Part shown: piece by piece, positions 11,691 through 23,223 of the stretch
Layout of the letters: each line of letters starts with the position of its first letter
Position numbering within the stretch: position 1 is the first letter of the stretch
From: Inonotus obliquus
Taxonomy: Eukaryota; Basidiomycota; Agaricomycetes; Hymenochaetales; Hymenochaetaceae
Reading direction: 5' to 3'
Assembly: GCA_032164295.1 (NCBI GenBank)
Contig: JAJHTX010000006.1
Coordinates: 558,001-622,000 of the forward strand
Length of the DNA: 64,000 nucleotides
Translations under genes and position numbers: made by a program
Notes under the pieces: model-generated
What the model was told of the DNA's origin: nothing
Seen by the model: only the letters and a program-made list of their open reading frames with translations
Databases searched by the model: none

Positions 11691-12451
11691 AGTAACGGTG
11701 CCGCGAATCTTTATAAGTTATAATCGGGCTGGGCACCTTCCTCTCCCAAGAACTCGTCACAGGTGGCATTCTCCCTACCATTCTTTTTTTCTTTCAATAC
11801 TAATAATTTTCTGCACAATGTTAGCATAGGACATTACATACTCGACTCCATTGCTGAAAGATTGGGCGTTAAGTTAACTCTGAATGAGCGACTGGATGGG
11901 TTCATAGGAGAGGGCGAGGCAACACTCAATGACAGACCGGCACATCTACATCTTTTCAAGCCGCGTACGAACCACCACTCAAATTCGTCCTTTCCCACTA
12001 ATAATGTTGTTCGTTGGCAGGACCACTAATGAACGTTCTTGGTCAATCCATTGCAAAGGCCTGTCGCGAAACGGTCCAAAACCCAAGCTCTGTTATCGTC
12101 ATTCACGACACACTCAAACTACAACCTGACCGCTTAAAAGTCAAATTCGGTGGTGGGCCAGACGGTCATAGAGGGATCCGGTCAGTCAACAAGTTCCTAA
12201 AGACTGCAGATTATTTCCGTATTCAGACCGGTGTCGGAATGGCGGGTGAGGCGAGGGAGTATGTCCTTGGTCCGTTGAGTGCGTACGAGAAGAGTCATTA
12301 CAGTGTGAATGGGAAAGGGACGGGTGAGGTGTGGGGATGTATCAAGGATATTGCGAGGGGGATGGAGGTGGCCAGCCGAGAAGACGCTAGGAAGACAAGT
12401 GGTCCACATGAATTTTATCCCTTCTGGCTCCGCGACTGGACTGCAGCATGA
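11691..12451 (+). pseudogene. peptidyl-tRNA hydrolase, degenerate duplicate
   Basis: This is the copy-B counterpart of the gene at 5499. The start codon position reads GTG instead of ATG, and no other in-frame ATG precedes the conserved core. The first motif is damaged: a small insertion changes ITGLGN to ISYNRAGH, so the substrate-binding Asn is lost. Exons 2 and 3 and both introns remain readable, and His (RTRHSIGH), PLMN and VIHD are kept. The C-terminus is replaced by about 30 unrelated residues because a deletion removed the original end and runs the frame into downstream sequence to a stop at 12449-12451. It is most likely a recent pseudogene, since the remaining core is close to copy A. 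Rescue by a distant upstream exon or a non-AUG start cannot be excluded. Confidence 0.75.
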
Positions 12452-13067
12452 AGACAATTAATGACTATTATTTAGAACCACCCACAACGCGGTCTGTCTC
12501 GGTCCGACGGTAATCGAAATGCGCGACGCGACCGCCGCAAAGTCATGTGTCCGGCTCGTTCGTCAAGAAGGATTCCCCTCAGTTATCCGCCACGACCAGC
12601 CGAAAACTGTTACCTGTGTAATTCTGCTCCGCGGACCAAAGACATCTTGAAATCCATCAACCGCCTACATATACAGGAAAACGCCTTTCAATGTGCGTAC
12701 TTTGAATAACGGTCGATTAGAATTCTTGCGATGTTTGCTAGCAATGCAACGCTGTATCTCCGCGTACTTCGACTTCCATTGAGATCATACGCGACAATTC
12801 GGTATCCTACTTGTACTCTGCCACTATACGAACCTGAGCTTCTACGTCTTCCTCTCGTCCTTTCCGTGCCATCGCGCCGCAGAAACCGCATGGCTCTACG
12901 TGCTAGTCCACTTGCCCTCGTCTGGCCTCTGATTGACCTATTTTATCCCCACACAGAGTCGATATGCTTCTGGAGGTTCTTTCGAAGAATATTGTGGGGA
13001 TATATAAAATGCCGATTTTTATGAAGAAGGTTTGTGCCACCAAGGTCGACTTATCAGCTCCTTCAAG
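12452..13067. other. intergenic region before GH92 copy B
   Basis: Largely homologous to 6560-7106. It holds the promoter of the second GH92 gene. No separate gene was recognised. Confidence 0.5.
13003..13009 (+). promoter_or_regulatory. TATA box of GH92 copy B
   Basis: TATAAAA lies about 60 bp before the ATG, the same spacing as in copy A, so the core promoter was duplicated with the gene. An out-of-frame ATG follows at 13021, as in copy A. Confidence 0.55.
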
Positions 13068-16000
13068 ATGGGACGCTTTCTGCCATTGGAGTTGTCATCT
13101 TGCTTGACTCTGCTATCCTTGCTTTCTTTCCGTCTCGCTGTGAATGCGCAGCCGTCTCCTGAAGTCCAGAGAAGGATATCAGCGGCAATCGCAGCTGTTA
13201 ACTCCACGAATGGGACTGAGATTGATTACACAGCTTTCGTGAATCCCTTCATTGGAACAGGTGTGTGCTCTCAACTGGATTGGCATTCGCGGACCAGTGC
13301 TGATCGAAATTATTCAAGACAACTTTGGAGATGTCTGGTGCGTCTCTGCTTTCTATACGGTCACGACTAGTAGCCAATCATAATCATTAGCCCTGGAGCG
13401 TCCGTTCCTTTCGGCATGGTGAGCTGGCGCTTTACAGTACCTTAGCTTTGCTGGTACTCATGCTTATCTATGACGCTGCATAGGCAAAGTTCTCGACGGA
13501 CCTTACAGGATATGCGCCAGCAGGTGAGATGAGACTATCCGTGGTGGAGGGAGTGTGCTCAATGGAGATATCGGCGAAAAGGATATGTCACTGATCCGAC
13601 TCAGAGAATCCGTGGATTGGGTCCGTTACATGATAGTGGAACAGGATCGTCTCTGGGTGAGCATCTAAACTTTGGACGCAGTTGCAGCTGAACAATGTTG
13701 TCCCCGCAGGCTCGTATGGGAATTTTGAGATTATGCCACTGCTGTGTCCTGGCGGGTTCGACACTTGTACGACTCGACTTGCTGATCGTGAACGGTTCCG
13801 GAAGAACGACACAGATGGTAAGTCTTCTTAGCTCTTATCTATTCCTGCGTATCAATACGTTGCCCCACTTTTCCATATGCCATGATTTAACTTCCGGTCT
13901 TCTGCCGAATCTCACCTCCTACAGATGCCTTTCCAGGGTACTTCTCGCAGACAATGGATAATGAAATTAGAATGGAGGCCACGTCGACGAGGCGGGCCGG
14001 TCTTGAGAGGTTCACGTTTCCTTCCGGGAGCAAACCGTATTTCGCGCTTGACCTTGCAAATGACTTGCCTGCGAGTTTTGCTGGCGGTTCAATGAATATC
14101 GATCCAGAGGCCGGTAGGATTACCATTGGAGGCTCTTGGGGTCCAAGGTGCGCAGTGCTTTTGGTTACAGTGTGTGAAAATGAAGAATTAATTGGTGATG
14201 CGTAGTTTCGGGCCGCCTACCTTCCGTTATCAAGCCTTTGCTTGTTATGATCTTCTCACTAACGGAAACAGTTCACAGAGGCTTGATGAGTTTGGCATGT
14301 GGACCGGCGACACGTATGTCTTGGCATTTGTTCTTCACTCTATTTATATCGCTATCTTTATCATTACCAAAACTGACGATGCAAATTGCTTTTTTACCTT
14401 GTTTCATGTAGCTTCGGTTTGGATCAAAAAGCGCTTGGTGTCACACATCTGAACCTTTCATTCAACTTGATTGGCGGAACGCCCTATCAATCTGGCGCGC
14501 TATTCTCCTTTGCGGAGGATGCAGATATCGTTACCATCCGTGTCGGAGTCTCGTTCGTCTCTGCCGAACAGGCATGCACGAATGCAGAGAGTGAAGTGGG
14601 CGATGCGACGTTCGAGGAAATACTTGCGCGATCGAATGCACTTTGGCAGGAGAAGCTAAAGAGGATTGAGATTGATGTACCGAATACTCCGCCCAATGTT
14701 ACTGAAATGCTGTATTCGTCGCTGTACAGATCGTTCCTAACGCCTGTAAGTCACATTTGGTGCAGTAACCAAGTCGGTGGAGTTGACTTGACGCGTATCC
14801 TGCAGAATAATGCTACTGGAGAAACACAAGGCGCATTCGCGGATACCACCTCACCATACTTCGACTCTCTTTACTGCAGGTATGTCTCGGGTTCCAAGTC
14901 TCCTCGCTGCATCCATCCGCTGAAAATCTCTGAACTTTAGCTGGGATACGGCGAGTAGCTTTTCAGGCTCATATATTTTGCAAGCTGACTTGACACGGGC
15001 ATGAATAGTTTCGCACGTACTATCCGCTAATGGCGCTACATTCTCCAAATGATTTTGCCGAGATCACCGAAAACTACATTGATGGGTGGAGAAAGACGGG
15101 ATGGCTGCCGGAGTGCAGGTCAAATAATCTTCCAGGTTGGACGCAGGGAGGTCAGTCCCCTCTTCGTGACCTATTAGTATCATGAACTCCGAGTACGTTT
15201 ACCTGCAGGCTCAAACGGTGACAATATCGTATCGCACTTCGCGATCACATATCATAATGAGGCTGCGCAACTTGGCGTTGACATCAATGAGATATACTCG
15301 GCGCTGAAGACTGATGCAGAGTTGAACCCACCTGAGTGGAACATCCATGGGCGACAGGTCAATGTCTATAAGTATGCTATCTGTGTTTCTCATACTGCTT
15401 TCACCAGTTGCTCAAATACCGTATCGTATTCGTTTACACAGGCAGTACGGATATGTACCGTTTGCTGTGTTTGACCCGTCGAGTACTGGTCGGCAGACTC
15501 GTGAGGCAAGTCGGACGCTGGAAGTAAGTAGGGTCACACCTGTCATGTCCAGATCTATTTTACATGAGCCTCGTAGTATGCGTTCAACGATTTCGGTGTT
15601 CGTCAAGTCGCTTTATTGCTGAACAACAATGCAGATGTGGAATTGTACACTAACCGTTCTTTCGTACGTCCCCTTATTTTTTCCGAGCTCGTAGTCTAAT
15701 AATAAATTTGGTTCGAAAGTCGTACCGAAACATATGGGATCCTACAGTCCAAAGTGATGGCTTTAAAGGATTCACGCAGAAGCGTCTCCCAAACGGAACT
15801 TTTGTGCATCTTGACCCTACGGACTGCTCGCCTCAGGACACGAACTCTTCCCGCGCATGCTCCTTGCAGGCGACCAATGAGAATGGGTTCTTCGAATCAA
15901 GCTCATGGGAATACTCATTCTTTGCGCCTCATGATACGGCACATTTGATCGAGTTAATGGGAGGTGATGTACGTTTGGCTCATATATTACTTCGGGAAAT

Positions 16001-16785
16001 GGGCTTATAAGACTTGCATGTGCTCGTAACTCCATAGGAGACATTCGTGAAGCGAGTTGACCACTTCTTTGAGGCAGGTTACTTCCAGGCTGGGAACGAG
16101 CCGTCCTTCCAGGTACGTATTCCATTGCAGAAACCACCCGCGATATATTTCAGCATACTTCCCGATTACAGACTTCCGTCGGGTATCACTATGCGAACAG
16201 ACCAACAAAATCAGTTGACCGAGTCCGCGATGTCGTGTTCACCAACTTTGATATCAGTGCGTCTGGTTTCGTAAATTCTGCTCGAACAGATGACTGAGTA
16301 TACGCTTAGCACCTGCTGGACTGCCCGGAAACGACGACCAAGCTGCCATGGCGACTCTTCTCATCTTCCACTTACTCGGCCTTTATCCGGGTATGCATAT
16401 ATTGGCAGGAATTCTAAAGTACAATCGAACTGATCGATTTTCATAATCAGTTCCAAGCACTTCCCAACTCCTCATCCTCTCGCCATTCACTCCTAAATAT
16501 ACGATACACAACACTTTCCTCAACACCAGCACGACGGTCACCGTCCACAGCTTTGACACTCGTTCCGTCCAGCGCAGCATTCCACGAGGAGTCGCTGCTT
16601 ACGTTCAGAAGGTCACGATTAACGGGAAACCAACTGACTCTCGGTGTCATTTTGATTTTTATGATACGTTTAGGCTTGGAGGGGAGATTGAAATCACTTT
16701 GACGGCGGATAAGAATAAGGTGGATAGTTGTGCCGGGAGTTTGCCAGAATCGATTTCGACGGGTGGGTTTACGTCTGTGCGATGA
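13068..16785 (+). CDS. secreted GH92 alpha-mannosidase, copy B
   Basis: This is the paralogue of the gene at 7107, with the same splice pattern of about 20 exons and no frameshift or stop found. It has a signal peptide (LTLLSLLSF core, AVNA|QPSP). The GH92 motifs are all present: NPFIGT, VCPGASVPFGM, GYVTDPTQRIRG, PLHDSGTG, SWDTFR, GWLPECRSNN, FESSSWEYSFFAPHD and TPAGLPGNDDQ. The 10-nt SWDT exon (14941-14950) and its GC-AG intron (14951-15008) are also conserved. Differences from copy A are scattered substitutions outside the motifs, plus a two-residue insertion in the ACSLQATNENG loop. A 135-bp stretch (15247-15381) is identical to copy A and crosses an exon-intron border, which suggests gene conversion. 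The gene is presumably functional and could add dosage or altered specificity. Confidence 0.92.
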
Positions 16786-17706
16786 ACTAACTGGCGTTTA
16801 GGAAGAGGCGTGGCTATTGTTCTCGGAATGCATTAGTTGTACATGTACGCAGTCGTGTGTAGGGACCAGGGGCGGACGCTCTTTCTTTGTGTTAGCTCCA
16901 ACTGAATCACAACGGATGTCACAGTCCGATAACGCGTTCCTTTATCTGTTTCAGCATTGAGTCCATCCTTGTGTCCGTTTATAAGCGTATGATAAAGGTT
17001 GGGAAACACACTTTACTATGGAACATACCACATGATGATGTTAAACGGCGGATTCAGCAAGCATCGATTGGGATTTCGACTCATGGACATCGTGTGGAAA
17101 GCCCTCACATTTATACCCGAGCAGCATAGACACCAGGCCCCATACACATCGTGCGGAAAGCCCTCACATTTATACCCGAGCAGCATAGACACCAGGCCCC
17201 ATACACTTCGCTGGCAACCATTTTATCACTCGTGGCTGTAATCTACTGACACTGGTGTCATACCACAAATGCTTTCTTTACAGGATATTTATTCAGGTAG
17301 AGGTAATTGCCTTTACTGGCAAAGCAGCAGCAACAACTGAGGCAGTTGAGCTCGCTTGCAACAACAACCAGAAACCAGACGGCTATGGTTCTCGAACCTG
17401 TCGTGATCACAGATAGATTTGAACATCCGTATTTAGTATTATGCAGGACAAGAATTTGAAAAAAAAAGATGCGACGAGTCACACAACGCGCACCGTGTCT
17501 TGTCCGTTCGAGAACGGTAGTGAAACAACACGCTCTTCTCGGGGAGCATACGGGGTCAGTAGATTGCAGCATGTACATCTGTATGTACATATCCTCGCAA
17601 TCCAGTATCAGGCAGGAATATAAGAGGCTTCCCCAGTTCACAAAAACGTCCGGAATACTTAGCTCCCCTTTCTTTTCATCTGACTCTCAGAGACAGCAGA
17701 GAAGAC
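16786..17706. other. intergenic stretch right of the duplication
   Basis: Up to about 17235 this is the 3' flank of GH92 copy B, including a short tandem repeat. From 17240 to 17706 the sequence is unique. A 127-codon open frame on the minus strand (17258-17641) has no recognisable motif and was not called. Confidence 0.45.
17089..17206 (+). repeat. 59-bp tandem direct repeat, two units
   Basis: Units 17089-17147 and 17148-17206 differ at one base (T versus C in 'atcgtg[t/c]gg'). The matching place in duplication copy A (about 11090-11150) has only one diverged unit, so the repeat arose after the large duplication. Confidence 0.9.
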
Positions 17707-18256
17707 ATGACAATACTCCCCCCTGGGACGAAAAACGACGAAGAAGAGAAAGCACATATAGCACGGAGACAAGCGGAGTCCCAGGCCCGGGCCCAGGTAA
17801 GCGGAGTCCTTGTTTGTACACGCCGCATTCACATACTCACCGTCGACTCTTCAGCCTCAGCCCTCAACATCTCAAGCTCATGGGCAACGAGACAATCGTA
17901 CTCCGTCGCCACAGGAGAATAGAAGGAGGAGATGGTCACGATTCTCGTTCGCTCGTATCGGTCGGGGATTAGCAAGTCTCTTCACTGGCAGGCGTAGACG
18001 CCGTGAGGCATCACCACCGGCTCCTGCCAGACGTCATGCCCCTCCTCCTCTGCAGATGCCCCAGACTCCAATATCACCAAGTGGAGGAACGCCAAATACT
18101 GCCCTTCCCCTATATTCCCCCGGACCTCCTCCGTATATCCCTCCTTCCGCAGGCGGAGGAAGAAATGGTAACAGTTCATCACGCAGAAATAACAATGGCG
18201 GCGGAGGTCCATCTCCGTCCAGAGGCGGAAATGGTTCAGGATTTCGTAGGAGGTGA
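17707..18256 (+). CDS. small Pro/Arg/Gly-rich hypothetical protein
   Basis: Two exons (17707-17796 and 17855-18256) join in frame through a GTAAGC...TTCAG intron to about 163 residues. The first exon is charged (NDEEEKAHIARRQAES). The second holds a basic stretch (RRRRWSRFSFARIGRGL, GRRRRRE), then a proline-rich stretch and a Gly/Asn/Ser/Arg-rich tail ending GFRRR. It is low complexity and matches no family I know. The basic clusters could bind nucleic acid or be a nuclear signal, but this is only a guess. The gene model rests on the open frame and splice signals, so it could be wrong. Confidence 0.35.
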
Positions 18257-18525
18257 GACCATTTAATCATCCAACAAGTCATCCGGAAAGGTAAGTCCAA
18301 CAATGTGAGAAGGTGGTGCGCAACGTCCGAGTGGATGCGAGATTCATTTTTCATCCATGATGTGTTGTAGTTAGCATCAATATATCGAGATTAATGCGCG
18401 GAAAATTGTCAGTATATTCTGCATCCTTGTACAAAGAACATCTAGAAAGGGACATCGTGGTAGTCTGGGCCATATATACAAGTATGAGCATTGAGGAAAG
18501 CTGGATAAGAATAAGTACGTACACA

Positions 18526-19729
18526 TCAAGACGCTCTCATCTCCACATCCTCATCTTTCTTTGCGAGGTTATGCTTCTCCAATAAGGCATCCACTTCCTT
18601 GGGACGGAAAACCTTTGCACGAGGGGTCTTGGTTGCCGGGTCGAGTGTTAACGTCGCAAACTCAACTGTACAAAAAAACGATCATTCATATCATAACCAT
18701 TGGGTAAATCTTCGTGAGGTACATACGCTTTTCACTGCCCAGGGTCGTGCTATCCATCGTTTTGCTCAGTGTCTTCAGCACAAGACCGATCGCTTCGTCA
18801 AGCGTGATCTCGTCCTTATACTCCTGCTTCAACAGGCTCTGTGCCGTACCGTTGTTCGCACCAATGCATGTAGCCTTCCAACCCGAGTAGTTCCCTGATG
18901 GATCAGAATGGTATAGCTGGAATTCATAGTGCGGATCCCATCCGGCATAGAGGAGCGAGACACCGAACGGTCGAAGACCTATATGGGTCTTACGTAAAGA
19001 GTGTAAAGACAGTAAGAAGGACCCAAGCTTACCTCCATACTGAGTATACCCTTGCTTGAGGTCGCATAACCGTTGCGCAAGCTGCTCAACAGGGATGTCC
19101 TCGTTGTACGAGAAGAGATGCCTCTGTGCCGCCTGTCGTGCATAGTTCACAAGCGAAATTGCATCAGCCGTGTATCCTGCTACACCAGCCACGACATTCC
19201 TGTTGTTCATGCAGGCGTGAGTAAGATTAGTGAGTTGGTACTGCTTTTCAGAGGCAGATGAAGTATGAAGGGACGCACGAGTTCAAGAGGAAGATCTTCT
19301 CTCCACTACCACCATATCCGCCTGTAGTTGCGCCCGAGAGGTCAAGAAGTTTCCCTGTTACCTTCTTTTCCGCAGCGAGTACTACGCCTTCTTTCGACAG
19401 CACGCCTAGGACGGTACCCGCGTGAGAGATGGCTTCCATGGCATATTCAACTATTATGATACACTCAGAAATCTCAATTGTACTCTCAAGGAAGGGTCCG
19501 CATACTTTGGTATAATCGCCCTAAAGAGCATGCATAAGTCCTGGGACCTTAGTTGGCTGGCTAATAATTGGACGCACCTTCAGGCGAGAAGATGGTTGTA
19601 CGGCCTGTTCGAATAAGAATGAGCAATTGGAATGCATCAGCCTAGCATCATCTAACATACTATCATATCGTCTAGCCTAGTAGAGCAGGAGTCAGCTTCT
19701 GACTATAGTATGCGCAAGAGCCTTACCAT
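18526..19729 (-). CDS. PRE9: 20S proteasome subunit alpha 3 (PRE9 / PSMA4)
   Basis: This is an alpha-ring subunit of the 20S proteasome core. The N-terminus assembles from tiny exons as [33 protein letters not shown], the family signature. [67 protein letters not shown] and LSKTMDST follow in order. The C-terminus is charged ([11 protein letters not shown]). RPFGVSLLY and SDPSGNY mark the PSMA4 type rather than other alpha subunits. First exons: 19729-19727 (the ATG alone), 19676-19661 (16 nt), 19604-19578 (27 nt), 19520-19506 (15 nt), then a longer exon from 19450. The first intron starts directly after the ATG. Alpha subunits are not proteolytic; they form the gate and the regulator docking surface. 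Confidence 0.93.
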
Positions 19730-19967
19730 CGTATTATCTAGGGCAGGATTGTTGAAGGGAGAGAGTGAGTAGTGGGAGGTGCTCACGAGCCAGACGCGGT
19801 GTTCAAGGAGACGCGTCACTCAAGTTACGCGTCCTGCTTCCCTTTTACGGACGATCGACGCTAGGCAAACTTTGAAAGAGCAACTATCCATCTTGTGAAA
19901 TATATCTTCTTGCATTATATTTCATACAAGTAAACTAGTTCTAAACATATATATATAGTCCGTCGTC

Positions 19968-21424
19968 CTAACCGTACCATTTATTTCCTAACTTCATCTT
20001 GGCTGGTTTCCGTGTTGGAATAAATGATTCTTGTATATCGAATACTTCGATTGCTTTCTGTAAAGGTTTCGGAAGAGGAAAATATCAATAGATGACGAAG
20101 GCATCCAATGGACAGAGTACCCCACCTTCCAAGTAGCAATATCCAATTCCAGAATCATTTGGTGTTTTCTTAGACCTTCTCGATAATCTTCATCAGTCGG
20201 TGGCTCAACAAGTACTATTAGGCAATAAGTTTGCGTATGTGTAGTATTGTATTGGGACGACGTACGGATCAATGGTTCGTTAGCTTCCGAGTAGTAAAGT
20301 TGAACTTTGCCGTCTCGTATAAGGAAGGAGAGGTGGAAGAGATTCTCGACGCTTTGTCCAAAACTCTGTGGGTTAATTATAAGTCGGAATAGGTTTATCT
20401 CCCCCGCTTCGCCCAAGAGGCGTTCCAACTTATAAACAAGTTAAAAGGTCAATGTAGATCACCCAGAAGAATCGCTTGTTGCACTTACCGCGGCAACATT
20501 TTTGGTTGTCTCGTTCCCCGACTGCTCGATATCATCTTCTTTGATCTGTGTTTTTATTCTAATGAGGCCAGAGGTCTGAGAAACAAGAGCGAGAGGACCC
20601 AACCTCTATTGGCCGTTTCTCAACAGCATCAGCCTTCTCTCGTTGAGTTCGTTTCCCGACCGTCCTCTTCTTCGCTTCGACCATCAGTGGTCCAAGCCTG
20701 AAACAAGCACCCACTTATCATCAAACCATCCAGAGGAACTAAATATCACCACCCACATGAAATCCTGAGCAGGCACCCTTCGACTCTTCGCCAATGCTCT
20801 CCTACCAATAGCTGCCCAATCAAGCGGCCGCACACCTTCAACGTCCGGGTCCACAACACTCTCACCATCTTCTGTCATTCGCTCATCTCCGGGTCTATGT
20901 CCACCCATAAGGGTGAAGAATCGCGCGACAAGTTCGTCGATGTCTAGCCCGCCAGCGCCGGAGCGCATTGAACGCGCCTTGGCATTACCAAGTGTTGCTG
21001 CCGTTACGAGGAAGGAGGAGTCGAGCGTGGCTTCCTGTGGACCCTTTACTATACGACCGATACCGTCAGAACGTCATAGACTTCATAAGGCCGTTACAAA
21101 CGCACCTTTCGCGAAGAGCGTATCGGCCGTTTGTACCATCTGTGTCAACGCTTCACTCTTTATCGCATTCGGATCCTGCAGCAGTTCTACGCGTCAAGTG
21201 TTAGGGCAGAGCAGGCTGCTTCCCTGTATCCAGGACAACTCACCGTTGTCCTGCAATTTCCTATAATTCTGCCTCAACGCGCGCTTCTCATCGCGATCTT
21301 GGTCGGGATCATAAATGAGCTCGTTATCGTCGTTCTCCTGCGTTACTCCAACTAGAATCTCCATCCGCTCTTCTTCTCCGTCTTCGTATTCCCTATTCCT
21401 GCGACTTCGCGAGCTTCTAGACAT
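19968..21424 (-). CDS. NSE4: SMC5/6 complex kleisin subunit NSE4
   Basis: NSE4 bridges the SMC5 and SMC6 heads and binds NSE1/NSE3; the complex acts in DNA repair and recombination. The ATG at 21424 begins MSRSSRSRRNREYED. Then come YDPDQDRDEKRALRQNYRKLQDN (N-terminal kleisin helix), LLQDPNAIKSEALTQMVQTAD (Nse3-binding part), LDIDELVARFFTLMGG, DWAAIGRRALAKSRRVPAQDFM, and the winged-helix C-terminus SFGQSVENLFHLSFLIRDGKV with HQMILELDIATWKKAIE. The protein ends FIPTRKPAKMKLGNKWYG. About eight exons join with consensus splice sites. Neighbours are unrelated housekeeping genes. Confidence 0.92.
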
Positions 21425-21671
21425 ATTTCTGGCCAAATTAATAAGGGAAAGGAATCAGGGGTCAGAATAGGCCTTTGGTGAAAACGCGACGCGCACGAAG
21501 TCACGTTTCACGTGACGTGACGCTCGTTTCGCTGACACGCGCCGTGAAGGTATCAGTGACTATCAGCCAGCTAACATGACCTTCAGTCGTTTTGCCAACA
21601 TAGAATGAAACATCGCAGCACCTCTGCTTTTCACAAGAAACTCTTCTGCATTCTATACCTTTCCTACAGTC

Positions 21672-22658
21672 TTGCGGAAGTGCCATATTCATCCTCGGAG
21701 GTACTCTCTGCTGAGCATTTGTGCTCAAGTCGGGAATCACTGGCACGCAAGCGCCTCGAGGCGCGATGCTAGTACCCCTCGTCAATCTCTTCCTGGGGAC
21801 TGGACATCTACGTCTCTGATAGTGAATCCCCGAAGATACCTGACGAAAGGTGCAACTGGGGACGAGAGATATTCTGTTCCAGAGCCAGGTCCGCAAATGA
21901 CAATCAGCAAACCCTCACCCGAGTCGATCACGCCTCCTTCGGTCAGGGAACCTCCTCTGGGCAAGGGGTCTCCAGCCCACAATCCCAAGGCGGCTGATAA
22001 CATATCAAAGGAACATAAAGAATCTAGGGAATCTACACCTTCTCCTGAGTCTACTACTGTCGAGTCCAAGATACCAACTCCCATCATGGGGTACCCGACT
22101 CCCATAATAACTCGCAGCAAGTTCGACAAATACATTAAACCGTTGTACCAGATGGGATGGTCCATCGAGTATCGTTACGGAAAGACCGAAGACAAGGAAT
22201 ACTATCCTGTGCCTTCGCTACAGTTACATTTCGGGATGTTGGATTGGAAAAGATTTCTTATCCTAGGAGAAATCGTCAGGGCACTGGAGAAAAGTGAAGA
22301 GGCAAGAATTTACATTCATTTTACAGATCATGCTCAATGTTACTGACTCTTCCCCACTCACAATTGTTGCAATTGGTGCCAACTATTCAAACAGCACCCT
22401 GTCGAATGGAAATATACAAGCTCTTCAGCTGGGATGGATTTCAAGCGCCTACGAGAACTGGGACTCGATCTCCCACCTTCAATTACTCTCCTATTGCGCA
22501 CTCGCAATGCTATCCTCCCTTCTACCCCTCGTGCATTGACCAAACCAGACGAATCATTCTCACATCTCCCGCCTACCTTGCAAGGTATCACGCTCCGCGA
22601 CATACGCTTCGCTATGTTACTCAACGAATTCTTGACGAAGCATAACTCCGAGAGCTAA
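21672..22658 (+). CDS. pterin dehydratase-like mitochondrial protein, paralogue 1 (truncated)
   Basis: This is the first of three paralogues. Exon 1 (open from 21672; first in-frame ATG 21897) encodes a basic presequence-like stretch (NPRRYLTKGA), a Ser/Pro-rich linker, then GYPTPIITRSKFDKYIKPLYQMGWSIEYR and LQLHFGMLDWKRFLILGEIV. An intron with a GC donor (22302-22394) precedes exon 2 (22395-22658), which starts HPVEWKY and ends with GITLRDIRFAMLLNEFL. The order W-x-F-x-F helix, H[HP]xxEW, GITxxD matches pterin-4a-carbinolamine dehydratases. The second His of the HH pair is Pro, and the later His is Arg (LRTRNA). After the stop, sequence to 22854 still encodes the C-terminal part of the other paralogues in another frame, which points to a one-base frameshift near 22640-22656. 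The true start is unresolved. Confidence 0.6.
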
Positions 22659-22854
22659 ACCCGCTAGTCGGATTGTAACCCTACACTGGCAGGATGTGAA
22701 CGTCAATTCTTTGCAACCTCGAAGTGTTGATGCTTTGATCCTTGGGCCTATGGAACCTAGATCGGCTGTAAAGGATAGCGGGAAAGGGGAGAAAGTCATT
22801 GAGCATGTATTTTATATTGGGAATGGTTGGTCAGATGTCCTGGATGAACCGTAG
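22659..22854 (+). pseudogene. out-of-frame C-terminal remnant of paralogue 1
   Basis: Read in the shifted frame, this stretch encodes SRIVTLHWQDVNVNSLQPRS, VDALILGPMEP and VFYIGNGWSDVLDEP before a stop at 22852-22854. Paralogue 2 has TVDSMLLSPP and VVYIGEGWEKILDEV at the same place, and paralogue 3 has TIDALLTGPG and SGSGWFEVLDLIG. No splice pair that would restore the frame was found. Confidence 0.6.
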
Positions 22855-23223
22855 GGAAATCATGCCGGGACTGGACCGCTAACACGATTTCTGCATTCTC
22901 TCAGGTAAGTCGACTGAAAGAAGTGCATCGGACAGCGATATCACTGATCAAATTCCTGAATAGTCTGTTTATCCTGACGACAAGCTTTTTTTTTACAACG
23001 GAGGAGTTTAGCCTTTTAATGTATCTCTAGAGGTCGATGCTATATTATCATGTTGAATGGATGACTAGCAATTCTCCACAAATACCGTATCAGCCTACAT
23101 GACATCGCTTTGTTATCATTTCATTTCCTCAATTAGACCTTGCCAACGTACTTTACGATATACCATCCGCAGAATATTTGAGGCTTTTAGAAAGTAAATG
23201 CTATCCACTACATTGAAGCATAC
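22855..23223. other. intergenic stretch between convergent paralogues 1 and 2
   Basis: No coding signal. It probably contains the 3' UTRs of the plus-strand paralogue 1 and the minus-strand paralogue 2. A run of T (about 22987) is the only visible feature. Confidence 0.45.

Larger units (their letters stand above)
11385..17235 (+). repeat. tandem segmental duplication, copy B
   Basis: This is the second copy of the hydrolase plus GH92 block, in direct orientation. Relative to copy A it has a deletion of about 320 bp after the hydrolase core, loss of the hydrolase start codon, and a local 59-bp tandem duplication near its right end. The GH92 gene stays open through all exons. Confidence 0.85.

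Noticed and set aside
17258..17641. 127-codon minus-strand open frame
   Set aside because: Cys-rich with no recognisable motif, no conserved neighbour or splice partner; consistent with chance.
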